DNA of 64,000 nt from Pseudonocardia endophytica (GTDB lineage Bacteria > Actinomycetota > Actinomycetes > Mycobacteriales > Pseudonocardiaceae), in contig NZ_SMFZ01000002.1 of the NCBI RefSeq assembly GCF_004339565.1, positions 558,001 to 622,000 of the forward strand. The letters run 5' to 3'. Under the pieces are notes generated by a model. It was not told the DNA's origin. It searched no databases and saw only the letters and a program-made list of their open reading frames with translations. The first letter of the stretch is position 1. Each line of letters begins with the position of its first letter. Positions 8,366-16,119 of the stretch are shown in pieces. The position numbers and the translations under genes are program-made.

Positions 8366-9130
8366 ATGCAGTTCGGAGCGCCCGCCGAGAAGTACGACCG
8401 TTACATGGGTCGCTTCGCCGTGTCGCTCGCGCCGCGGCTCGCGGACGCCGCCGGAGTGATCGCCGGGATGAGCGTCGTCGACGTCGGGTGCGGACCGGGC
8501 GCGCTGACGGACGTGCTCGCGGAGCGGGTCGGTGCCGGGCGGGTCGCGGCGATCGACCCGGCCCCGCAGTTCGCCGCCGCGTGCCGGGACCGCAACCCGG
8601 GCGCCGACGTCCGCGAGGGCGTCGCCGAGCATCTCCCGTGGCCCGACGACGGGTTCGACGCGGCACTGTCCTGCCTGGTCATCGGGTTCATGCGGGACGC
8701 CGACCGTGGCGTGCGCGAGATGGCGCGGGTCACGCGTCCCGGTGGCACGGTCGCGGCGTGCATGTGGGACATCGCGACCGGCGGCATGACCATGCTCGAC
8801 ACGTTCTGGCGGGCCGTGCGCACGGTCGTTCCGGACGCCGAGGGCGAGACGGCGATGGTCGGCACCGCGGAGGGCGACATCGCCCGGCGGTTCACGACCG
8901 CCGGACTGGACGACGTCACGGCCGGTTCGCTCACCGCGACCGCGCACTACACCGGGTTCGACGACTTCTGGGAACCGTTCACCTACGGCGTCGGTCCGGC
9001 GGGGTCGTACCTGGCCGCGATGCCCGCCGACGGCCGGGCCGCGGTGCGCGACGCCTGCCGCGAGCTGGTGCCGGACGGGCCGTTCCCGCTCGACGCCCGC
9101 GCCTGGTTCGCCACCGGAACGGTCCGCTGA
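8366..9130 (+). CDS. Class I SAM-dependent methyltransferase
   Basis: A 254-aa soluble protein with a Rossmann methyltransferase core. Motif I VVDVGCGPGALTDVLAE binds SAM, AAIDPAPQF carries the acidic residue at the end of strand 2, and a motif-III-like VTRPGGTVAACMWD follows. The opening FGAPAEKYDRYMGRFAVSLAPRL is typical of UbiE/type-11-like small-molecule methyltransferases. The substrate cannot be told. ATG 8366 is used; in-frame GTG 8357, closer to GGGAG at 8349-8353, would add three residues. Confidence 0.85.
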   Translation: MQFGAPAEKYDRYMGRFAVSLAPRLADAAGVIAGMSVVDVGCGPGALTDVLAERVGAGRVAAIDPAPQFAAACRDRNPGADVREGVAEHLPWPDDGFDAALSCLVIGFMRDADRGVREMARVTRPGGTVAACMWDIATGGMTMLDTFWRAVRTVVPDAEGETAMVGTAEGDIARRFTTAGLDDVTAGSLTATAHYTGFDDFWEPFTYGVGPAGSYLAAMPADGRAAVRDACRELVPDGPFPLDARAWFATGTVR

Positions 9131-9190
9131 CGATCTTCCTCACGTCCCGTGCGCGCGGAAACCGTCGGGGTCGGATGCGATGATGCCGCC

Positions 9191-10387
9191 GTGCCCGAAT
9201 CAGAACCGGGATCACCCGGGCCGCGCGCCGAGGCGGTCGTCGACCTCGACGCCGTCCGGCACAACGTCGGACTGCTGTCCGGCGCCGCCGCGGCGTCCGG
9301 TGCCGCGACGATGGCGGTGGTCAAGGCGGACGGATACGGCCACGGTGCCGCCGCCGTCGGGCGTGCCGCATTGTCCGCGGGCGCCGGTTGGCTCGGGGTG
9401 GCGACGCTGGAGGAGGCGCTCGACCTGCGCGCCGCCGGGATCACCGGGCCGGTGCTGTGCTGGCTGCACGTGCCGGACGAGGAGTTCGCGCCGGCCGTCG
9501 CAGCGGGTGTGGACCTGTCGGTGTCCTCCCGGGACCATCTCGCCGCCGTGCTGGCCGGGGCCGCGCGCGCCGGGCGCCCGGCCCGTCTGCACCTGAAGGC
9601 GGACACCGGGCTCGGCCGCAACGGCGCCCCGCCCGCCGAGTGGCCAGGCCTGGTGGAGGACGCGGTGGCGGCCGCGGCCGACGGGCGGGCCGAGGTCGTC
9701 GGGGTGTGGTCGCACCTGGCGCAGGCCGACGAGCCGTCCCACCCGACGCAGGACGTCCAGGCCGCCGCGCTGGCCGACGCGGTCCGGCACGTGCGTGATC
9801 GGGGGATCGACCCGATCCGGCACCTGGCGAACTCCGCGGCCACGATGACCCGCCCGGACCTGCACCTCGACCTGGTGCGCCCGGGCATCGCCGTCTACGG
9901 GCTGGACCCGATCGCGCAGCCCGAGGTGAGCCCGCTGCGGCCCGCGATGACGCTGCGCGGGCGGGTGGCGCTGGTCAAGCGGGTCCCGGCCGGGCACGGC
10001 GTGTCCTACGGGCACGAGTGGACGTCACCCGGGCCGGCCGTCCTCGCGCTCGTCCCGCTCGGCTACGCCGACGGTGTCCCGCGCCGGATGAACAACGGCG
10101 GCCGCATGCGGGTACGGCTGCACGACGAGATCCGCCCGGTGGTCGGGCGGGTGTGCATGGACCAGGTCGTCGTCGACTGCGGCGACCTCGACGTCCGCGC
10201 CGGGGACACGGTCGAGCTGTTCGGCACCGGGGCGGGCGGCGGGCCCACGGCCCGGGAGTGGGCCGACGAGATCGGCACCATCCACTACGAGATCGTCACC
10301 GGGGTGCACGGCCGCCGGGTCCGGCGGACCGTGCTCGGGGAGCACACGGCGGACCGGGCGGCGGTTCCGGGGGGAGCGAGGGCATGA
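9191..10387 (+). CDS. alr: Alanine racemase
   Basis: A 398-aa PLP enzyme interconverting L- and D-alanine for peptidoglycan. Lys45 in VVKADGYGHG holds PLP, and Tyr273 in GVSYGHEW is the second catalytic base. Family blocks ANSAAT, VRPGIAVYGLDP and GRVCMDQ are intact. GTG 9191 is chosen because GATGAT (9179-9184) ends 6 nt before it; GTG 9149 would add 14 unsupported residues. The stop overlaps the next ATG (ATGA). It opens the alr-hydrolase-tsaE-HAD-tsaB-rimI run. Confidence 0.96.
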   Translation: MPESEPGSPGPRAEAVVDLDAVRHNVGLLSGAAAASGAATMAVVKADGYGHGAAAVGRAALSAGAGWLGVATLEEALDLRAAGITGPVLCWLHVPDEEFAPAVAAGVDLSVSSRDHLAAVLAGAARAGRPARLHLKADTGLGRNGAPPAEWPGLVEDAVAAAADGRAEVVGVWSHLAQADEPSHPTQDVQAAALADAVRHVRDRGIDPIRHLANSAATMTRPDLHLDLVRPGIAVYGLDPIAQPEVSPLRPAMTLRGRVALVKRVPAGHGVSYGHEWTSPGPAVLALVPLGYADGVPRRMNNGGRMRVRLHDEIRPVVGRVCMDQVVVDCGDLDVRAGDTVELFGTGAGGGPTAREWADEIGTIHYEIVTGVHGRRVRRTVLGEHTADRAAVPGGARA

Positions 10388-11598
10388 GTCGCAGGGGTTG
10401 GCAGACCGCGGGCATCGTCGGCGGCATCGTCGGTGCCGCGGGTGCGGCAGCCGGGGTCGGGGTGGCCGCGCAGCGCAGGCACATCGCCACGCAACGCCGC
10501 AGCCTCGCCACCGAGATGTCCGAGCACGCCCGGATCCCGCCGGTGCCCGGCGAGGAGTGCTCGGTCACCGCGGACGACGGGATCCGGATCGCCGCCGAGG
10601 AGATCGAGCCGCCGGAGGGCGAGAAGGCCGCGCTGACCGTCGTGCTCGTGCACGGGTTCGCGCTCGACCGGCGGACCTGGCAGGAGCAGCGGCCGTTCCT
10701 GGCCGGGCTGGCCGACCCCCGCGTGCGGGTGGTGCTCTACGACCAGCGCAGCCACGGCCGGTCGGAGCGCGCCCCGCAGGAGAGCTGCACGATCGAGCAG
10801 CTCGGCAAGGACCTGGACGCGGTGATCCGCGCGCTGGCGCCGGACGGACCGCTGGTGCTGGTCTCGCACTCGATGGGTGGCATGAGCGTGATGGCGCTCG
10901 CCGAGCAGCACCCGGACCTGTTCCACCAGCGGGTCGCCGGCGTGGCACTGATCTCGACGTCGGCCGGGGACATGTCCTCGTCCGGCCTGCCCGGCACGTT
11001 CCTGTCCCACCGCAACCCGCTGACCCGCGGGCTCGGGATGCTCGCGGCCTGGCAGCCGGGGCTGGTGGAGACCGGGCGCCGCGCGCTCGGGGACGTCATC
11101 TGGGCCGTGACGAAGCGCTTCGCCTACGGCGACCGCGGCGTCGACCCGCGGATGGTGGACCTGGTCGACACGATGATCGACTCCAACGCGGTCGGCGCGC
11201 TGACCGACTTCGTGAACACGCTCGGCACGCACGACCGGATCGCCGCACTGCCCGGGCTGTCCGGCTGCGAGGTGCTCGTGCTGGCGGGCGACGCGGACCG
11301 GATCATCCCGTACCGGCACAGCGAGGTGATCGCCGACGCGCTGCCGACGGCGCGGCTGGTGCGGCTGCCCGGCGTCGGGCACATGCCGATGCTCGAGCAG
11401 GCGGACCGGGTCGACGACGAGCTCGCCGACCTGCTCGAACGCAGCCTGGAGCGCTCGCGCAGCGGCCGGTTCCGGCTGCCGCGCGGCCGCAAGGCACCCG
11501 CCGCCGACGAGACGCCTGCCGCGGACGGGGACCCCGTCGTCGAACGTCCGGGCGGCGACGGGAAGCGTCCGCGGCGGCCGCGGCGGCGGAGGGCCTGA
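10384..11598 (+). CDS. Alpha/beta hydrolase with N-terminal membrane anchor
   Basis: A 404-aa protein. A hydrophobic Gly/Ala segment (residues about 8-28) anchors it. The hydrolase core follows, with oxyanion motif VLVHGFALDRRTW, nucleophile elbow SHSMGG, an acid in VLVLAGDADRIIPY and catalytic His in LPGVGHMPMLEQ. The last 50 residues are basic and disordered. It is coupled to alr by ATGA and to tsaE by TGATG. An alr-hydrolase-tsaE order recurs in actinobacteria; the substrate is unknown. Confidence 0.88.
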   Translation: MSRRGWQTAGIVGGIVGAAGAAAGVGVAAQRRHIATQRRSLATEMSEHARIPPVPGEECSVTADDGIRIAAEEIEPPEGEKAALTVVLVHGFALDRRTWQEQRPFLAGLADPRVRVVLYDQRSHGRSERAPQESCTIEQLGKDLDAVIRALAPDGPLVLVSHSMGGMSVMALAEQHPDLFHQRVAGVALISTSAGDMSSSGLPGTFLSHRNPLTRGLGMLAAWQPGLVETGRRALGDVIWAVTKRFAYGDRGVDPRMVDLVDTMIDSNAVGALTDFVNTLGTHDRIAALPGLSGCEVLVLAGDADRIIPYRHSEVIADALPTARLVRLPGVGHMPMLEQADRVDDELADLLERSLERSRSGRFRLPRGRKAPAADETPAADGDPVVERPGGDGKRPRRPRRRRA

Positions 11599-12083
11599 TG
11601 GGCGGCGACACCAGTGACATCTGGGACGGCGAGCTCGAGCTGCCGACCGTGGGGGACACGGAGCGGCTCGGCGAGCGCCTCGGTGCGGAGCTGCGTGCCG
11701 GTGACCTCGTGCTGCTGGCCGGTCCGCTGGGTGCGGGGAAGACGGCGCTGGTCCGCGGGCTCGCCCGCGGGCTGGGTGTGATCGGCCAGGTCGCGTCGCC
11801 GACGTTCGTGCTGGCCCGCGAGCATCCGCCGTCCGGGGACGGCCCGGCGCTCGTGCACGTCGACGCCTACCGGCTCGGACTCGGCGACGGGCGGACCGGG
11901 TCGGACGTCACCGCCGAGCTGGACGACCTGGACCTGGACACGGATCTGGACGGCGCCGTCGTCGCCATCGAGTGGGGCACCGGGGTGGCCGAGCGGCTCG
12001 CCGAGCGCGCGGTGCAGGTGACGCTGGAGCGCCGTGACGACGATGTCCGGATCGCCACGGTGCGACGCCGGGTGACGGCGTGA
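11598..12083 (+). CDS. tsaE: tRNA t6A biosynthesis ATPase TsaE
   Basis: A 161-aa P-loop protein needed with TsaB and TsaD for N6-threonylcarbamoyl-adenosine at position 37 of ANN-decoding tRNAs. It has Walker A GPLGAGKTALVRGL, switch-like SPTFVLAREH and Walker B HVDAYRL. An Asp-rich insert (ELDDLDLDTDLDG) is longer than in enterobacterial TsaE. It overlaps the hydrolase stop by 1 bp and the HAD start by GTGA. Confidence 0.95.
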   Translation: MGGDTSDIWDGELELPTVGDTERLGERLGAELRAGDLVLLAGPLGAGKTALVRGLARGLGVIGQVASPTFVLAREHPPSGDGPALVHVDAYRLGLGDGRTGSDVTAELDDLDLDTDLDGAVVAIEWGTGVAERLAERAVQVTLERRDDDVRIATVRRRVTA

Positions 12084-12823
12084 CCGGCGCCGCGAGGAGC
12101 GCATCCGGAACGAGCATCGACGCCGTCGTATTCGACTGGGGCGGCACGCTGACGCCCTGGACGGCGATGGACCCGAGGGTCGGCTGGAGCCGGTACACCG
12201 AGGCAGTGCATCCCGACGATCCCGAGCGGGCCGCCGCGCTCGCGGCGACGCTCGTCGACGCCGACTTCGCGCACTGGATGCGGGTCAAGGACACCGCGCA
12301 AGCGTTCGGCATCGGCGACGTGTTCACCGCCGTGGGCGTGGACACCCGGACCGACGGCCACCACGCCGGCCTCGATGCCTACCGGGACTACTGGACGGCC
12401 ACCACGCACACCCGCCCGGAGGCGGGTCCGACGCTGGAGGCGTTGCGCGGACGTGGGATGCGGCTCGGCGTGCTGTCGTCGACGATGTGGCCCGGCGACT
12501 GGCACGAGGACTGGCTGCGCCGCGACGGCGTGCTCGACGCGTTCGACGCCCGCGTGTGGAGCAGCGACCTGGCCTGGACGAAGCCGCACCCCGAGGCGTT
12601 CCGGGCCGCACTGGACGCGCTCGGTGTCTCCGACCCGTCGCGGGCCGTGTACGTCGGCGACCGCCCGTACGACGACGTGACCGGCGCGCACCGGGCGGGG
12701 ATGCGCACCGTGTTCGTGCCGCACAGCGACATCCCGGCCGCCCAGCAGGTGCCGACGGACGTCGAGCCGGACGCCGTCGCGCACGACCTGGCCGACATCC
12801 CGGGCCTGATCGCGGGCTGGTGA
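12080..12823 (+). CDS. HAD-family hydrolase with DWGGT motif I
   Basis: A 247-aa HAD-fold protein. Motif I is VVFDWGGTLTPW, with Asp nucleophile but Gly where the general-acid Asp of DxDxT usually lies. Motif II is VLSSTM, motif III Lys lies in WTKPHPEAF and motif IV is VYVGDRPYDDVTGAHRAGM. A DWGGT variant occurs in some actinobacterial HADs; missing acid may mean a slow phosphatase or another transfer reaction. It is coupled by GTGA to tsaE, an unusual insertion between tsaE and tsaB. Confidence 0.85.
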   Translation: MTGAARSASGTSIDAVVFDWGGTLTPWTAMDPRVGWSRYTEAVHPDDPERAAALAATLVDADFAHWMRVKDTAQAFGIGDVFTAVGVDTRTDGHHAGLDAYRDYWTATTHTRPEAGPTLEALRGRGMRLGVLSSTMWPGDWHEDWLRRDGVLDAFDARVWSSDLAWTKPHPEAFRAALDALGVSDPSRAVYVGDRPYDDVTGAHRAGMRTVFVPHSDIPAAQQVPTDVEPDAVAHDLADIPGLIAGW

Positions 12824-12833
12824 GCGCCGCTCG

Positions 12834-12839
12834 TACGCT
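12834..12839 (+). promoter_or_regulatory. -10 box for leaderless tsaB
   Basis: TACGCT ends 7 nt before GTG 12847. This is the same geometry as glmS and guaA and suggests tsaB-rimI has its own promoter inside the gene cluster. Confidence 0.6.
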
Positions 12840-12846
12840 CGGGGAC

Positions 12847-13551
12847 GTGCTGGTTCTGGCCCTGGACACCGCCACCCCGGTCGTCACCGCGGGGCTGGTC
12901 GACCTGCCCGCGGACGGCGGCCGCCCGTCGACCCGCGCGGCGCGCGCCCACGACGGCCGCAAGCACGGCGAGCTGCTGATGCCCGCTGTGCGCGAGCTGT
13001 ACGAGGAGGCGGGCGTCGCGCTCGGTGACGTCGACGCCGTCGTCGTCGGGGTCGGCCCGGGCCCGTTCACCGGGCTGCGGGTCGGCATCGTGTCCGCCGC
13101 CGCGCTCGGCGACGCGCTCGGCGTGCCGGTGCACGGGGTGTGCTCGCTGGACGCGATCGCCCTGTCCGCCGCGGCGGAGCCGGACGCGGAGACCGGGAAC
13201 CTGCTGGTGGTGACGGACGCCCGCCGCCGGGAGACGTACTGGGCCGCCTACGACTCGTTCGCCGGGTCGCAGCTGGCCCGGCGGCTGACCGGCCCGTCGG
13301 TCGAGGCGCCGCTGGTGCTCGCCGACCGGCTGGCCGAGCTGGACGTCGTGCGCGCGGTCGGCGACCCGGCGTTCGCCGAGGTGCTCGGCATCGCCGTCGG
13401 TGCGCCGCACGCCCCGACGCCGGACGGCCTGGTCCTCGCTGCGGCGGACACGCTGCGGTCGGGCGCGGAGCCCACCCCGCTGGAGCCGCTCTACCTGCGC
13501 CGACCCGACGCGAAAGAACCGACCGGGCGCAAGCGGGTCACCGCACCATGA
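12847..13551 (+). CDS. tsaB: tRNA t6A biosynthesis protein TsaB
   Basis: A 234-aa ASKHA-fold protein that scaffolds the TsaB-TsaD-TsaE complex. It begins VLVLALDTATPVVTAGLV, the conserved TsaB opening, and has the family block VVVGVGPGPFTGLRVGI. GTG 12847 is preferred over GTG 12820 (which overlaps the HAD stop) because it gives the conserved N-terminus and has TACGCT 7 nt upstream. Its obligate partner tsaD is not in this window. Confidence 0.94.
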   Translation: MLVLALDTATPVVTAGLVDLPADGGRPSTRAARAHDGRKHGELLMPAVRELYEEAGVALGDVDAVVVGVGPGPFTGLRVGIVSAAALGDALGVPVHGVCSLDAIALSAAAEPDAETGNLLVVTDARRRETYWAAYDSFAGSQLARRLTGPSVEAPLVLADRLAELDVVRAVGDPAFAEVLGIAVGAPHAPTPDGLVLAAADTLRSGAEPTPLEPLYLRRPDAKEPTGRKRVTAP

Positions 13552-14048
13552 GCGCGCCGGCCGCCGGCGGACGCGTGTCGATCGGGCCGCTCTACCGCGC
13601 CGACGCCGACCGGTGCGCCGAGCTGGAGCGCATCCTGTTCCCCGGCGACGACCCGTGGAGCGCGCAGGCGTTCCGGGACGCCGTCGGATCCGGGCATCTC
13701 TACCTCGGCCTGCGCGGTCCGGACGGGCGTCTGATCGGGTACGCCGGACTGGGCTTCGTCGCAGGCCCGCCGCAGGCCGAGGCCGAGGTGCACACGATCG
13801 GCGTCGATCCGGAGTGGCAGGGCGCGGGGCTCGGGCGCCTGCTGCTCAACGGGCTCCTGGAGGCCGCGGACCAGGTGCGCGCCACCGTGTTCCTCGAGGT
13901 CCGGACGGACAACGAGACGGCCCAGACGCTGTACGCGTCGACCGGCTTCGTCGTCGTCGGGGTGCGCAAGCGCTACTACCGGCCGAGCGGCGCCGACGCG
14001 TACACGATGCGCCGCGACCCGCTCGGCGCCGAACCGGCCGCGGACTGA
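13548..14048 (+). CDS. rimI: Ribosomal-protein-alanine N-acetyltransferase RimI
   Basis: A 166-aa GNAT acetyltransferase that acetylates the N-terminal Ala of ribosomal protein S18. The acetyl-CoA loop reads VDPEWQGAGLGRLLLNGLL, followed by the conserved FLEVRTDNETAQTLYASTGF and the C-terminal RKRYYRPSGADAYTMRR. ATG 13548 overlaps the tsaB stop (ATGA). In related genomes tsaD follows rimI; here the coding strand stops. The last 30 bp of the gene are imperfectly repeated just after the stop (offset 33 bp). Confidence 0.94.
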   Translation: MSAPAAGGRVSIGPLYRADADRCAELERILFPGDDPWSAQAFRDAVGSGHLYLGLRGPDGRLIGYAGLGFVAGPPQAEAEVHTIGVDPEWQGAGLGRLLLNGLLEAADQVRATVFLEVRTDNETAQTLYASTGFVVVGVRKRYYRPSGADAYTMRRDPLGAEPAAD

Positions 14049-14093
14049 CGCGTCGACCGACCCGAGCCGGCCGCGGACTCACGCGCCCGTCGA

Positions 14094-14153
14094 CCCGTCG
14101 AGATGAACGTGACGGTCGGACGATCACGGCCGGGGAACGCTCACGTTCACGTC
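14094..14153. terminator. Convergent hairpin between rimI and hydrolase
   Basis: CGTCGAGATGAACGTGA (about 14096) pairs with TCACGTTCACGTCGACG (about 14140) in 15 of 17 positions. It lies between two convergent genes, so a bidirectional terminator is likely. There is no U tract, as usual in this GC range. Confidence 0.55.
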
Positions 14154-15001
14154 GACGGGCGGTGCCCGGTGTGCCGGGCGAGCAGCGGTACGACCACGTC
14201 CCACGTGCGCGGCGGCGGTGTCTCGTGCCCGACGCCGTCCATGGCGTGGAACTCGGCGCCGGGGATCGCGGCTGCGAGCGCCTCGCCGTGCGGCAGCGGG
14301 AACAACGGGTCCGCCGAGCCGTGCAGCACGAGCGTCGGGACGGTGACGTCGGCCGGGCGGGGCGACGGGCCGTCGTCGTTGCCGAGTGCGATCCCGTGGT
14401 TGGTGAGCAGCGCGGGCACGCTCGCCGTCCGTCCGACGGTCGCGCGGGCCACCCGGAGAGTGCGATCGGCGTCGAAGCCGGGCCCGCCGAACGGGCGCTC
14501 GTTCTCCACCAGGTACGCGACGACCGCCTCGGCGTCCGACCAGTCGGGCTCCGGGGCCGGGTCGGAGAACGTCGCGGCCAGCGCCGGGTCCGGCGGCGGG
14601 AGCCCGTCGTCGAGCGGGCTGCAGCCGATCGGCGTGAGCGACCGGACCCGGTCCGGGTGGGACACGGCGATGGTCAGCGCGATCCCCGCACCCATCGACA
14701 GGCCGACCAGGTGCGCGGCTGCGACACCGAGCGCGTCGAGCACCCGCAGCGGGTCGCCGTCGAGCTCGGGCACGCCGTAGTCCGGCGCGCCCACCGGGCT
14801 CGACGCGGACCGCCCGGCATCGCGGTGGTCGAAGCGCACGACGTACCGGCCCTCCGCCGCGAGCCGCTCGCAGAACCCGGGTTCCCAGGCGTCCATCGTC
14901 TGGCCCATCCCGGACAGCAGCAGCACGGCCGGATCGCCGTCGTCGCCGAACGTCTCGAAGCAGATGCGGACGCCGTCCACGGTCGCGATGCGTTCCGTCA
15001 T
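14147..15001 (-). CDS. Alpha/beta hydrolase
   Basis: A 284-aa soluble hydrolase with a complete triad: oxyanion motif LLLSGMGQTMDAW, nucleophile elbow VGLSMGAG, acid in LVLHGSADPLFP and His in MDGVGHETPPP. It resembles aclacinomycin-methylesterase/RdmC-type or TAP-like hydrolases; the substrate is unknown. It lies 58 bp downstream of the aldo/keto reductase on the same strand and may share its transcript. It is one of three leftward genes occupying the expected tsaD position. Confidence 0.86.
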   Translation of the reverse strand: MTERIATVDGVRICFETFGDDGDPAVLLLSGMGQTMDAWEPGFCERLAAEGRYVVRFDHRDAGRSASSPVGAPDYGVPELDGDPLRVLDALGVAAAHLVGLSMGAGIALTIAVSHPDRVRSLTPIGCSPLDDGLPPPDPALAATFSDPAPEPDWSDAEAVVAYLVENERPFGGPGFDADRTLRVARATVGRTASVPALLTNHGIALGNDDGPSPRPADVTVPTLVLHGSADPLFPLPHGEALAAAIPGAEFHAMDGVGHETPPPRTWDVVVPLLARHTGHRPST

Positions 15002-15059
15002 GTCCGTTCCGACCGGTCCCGCCCGCCCGACTCATCGGTGCGGGCCCGGACCGCCGCGG

Positions 15060-15971
15060 TCAGCTCGTCGCGCTCAGATAGGACAGGAACCGTCGCTCGT
15101 CGTGCGTCAGCTCGAGCGTGCGGGCGGGGAGCAGGCCGGCCAGCTGCTCGACGGTCCGGGCGCTGGCGATCGGGGCGGTGACGGTCGGTTGCGCGGCCAG
15201 CCAGGCGAGCGCCACGGCGGGCACCGGCACCTCGTGACCGGCCGCGATCTCGTCGAGGCCGGCGAGCACGGACCGTCCGCGGGAGTCCAGGTACGCCGAG
15301 GCGCCCTCGGCGCGGGGGGTCTCCGGCGCGGGGGAGTCCGGGCGGTACTTGCCGGTCAGGAAGCCTTTGGCCAGCCCGAAGTACGGGTAGCAGGCCAGGT
15401 TCGACGACTCGGCGAGCGGCGCGAGCGAGGCCTCGTAGTCGTCGCGCTCCATGAGGTTGTAGTGCGGCTGGATCGCGGTGAACGCGGTCAGCCCGTCGCG
15501 CTCGGAGATCTCCAGCGCGGACCGGAGCCGCTCGGCGGAGAAGTTCGACGCGCCGATCTCGCGCACGAGGCCGTCGCGGACCAGCCCGTCGAACGCGTCG
15601 AGCGTCTCCTCCTGCGCGGTGTCCGGGTCGTCGCGGTGGGCGTAGTAAAGATCGATCCGATCGGTTCCCATGCGGCGCAACGAGTCCCGCGCGGCCTTGG
15701 CGACGTTGTCCGCGGACAGGCCCTCGCGCCCGGGTAGCGCGCCGACCTTCGTCGCGATCCGGACGGCGTCCCGGTTCCCGCGCGCGGACATCCACTCGCC
15801 GAGGATCGTCTCCGACTCGCCGCCGGAGTTGCCGGGTGCCCGCCAGGTGTACGAGTCGGCGGTGTCGATCATCGTCCCGCCCGCGTCGACGAACGCGTCG
15901 AGCACCGCGAACGAGGCCTCCCGGTCGGCCGTCCACCCGAACACGTTCGCCCCGAGACACAACTCCGCCAC
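15060..15971 (-). CDS. Aldo/keto reductase
   Basis: A 303-aa NADPH-dependent TIM-barrel oxidoreductase of the YghZ/Tas-like group. Catalytic residues are visible: Asp and Tyr in MIDTADSYTW, Lys in IATKVGALPG and His in YYAHRDDP. NADPH-binding blocks appear as IGASNFSAERL and TAPIASARTVEQL. Its physiological aldehyde or ketone is not predictable. GTG 15971 starts the conserved first strand (LCLGANVFGWTAD); TAGCGT lies 5 nt upstream. Confidence 0.92.
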   Translation of the reverse strand: MAELCLGANVFGWTADREASFAVLDAFVDAGGTMIDTADSYTWRAPGNSGGESETILGEWMSARGNRDAVRIATKVGALPGREGLSADNVAKAARDSLRRMGTDRIDLYYAHRDDPDTAQEETLDAFDGLVRDGLVREIGASNFSAERLRSALEISERDGLTAFTAIQPHYNLMERDDYEASLAPLAESSNLACYPYFGLAKGFLTGKYRPDSPAPETPRAEGASAYLDSRGRSVLAGLDEIAAGHEVPVPAVALAWLAAQPTVTAPIASARTVEQLAGLLPARTLELTHDERRFLSYLSATS

Positions 15972-16042
15972 ACGCAGGACGCTACCCAGGCCCCACCCCG
16001 AGGCGCCTCGCAGCGCCCCCGACGCCCCGCAGACCCCCCACC

Positions 16043-16101
16043 GCCCGAACGAGGGTGCCGTTCGAGCAATGTCATTGCTCGAAGGTGCCGTTCGTTCGGA
16101 A
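16043..16101. terminator. Perfect inverted repeat flanked by GTGCCGTTCG copies
   Basis: TTCGAGCAATG (16061-16071) and CATTGCTCGAA (16073-16083) form a perfect inverted repeat around T16072. GGTGCCGTTCG occurs just before the left arm and again just after the right arm. It lies directly downstream of phoD (minus strand), so it may terminate it, but the layered structure resembles a dispersed intergenic repeat. Confidence 0.65.
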
Positions 16102-16119
16102 GAAGGGGGGGAGCGGCGG

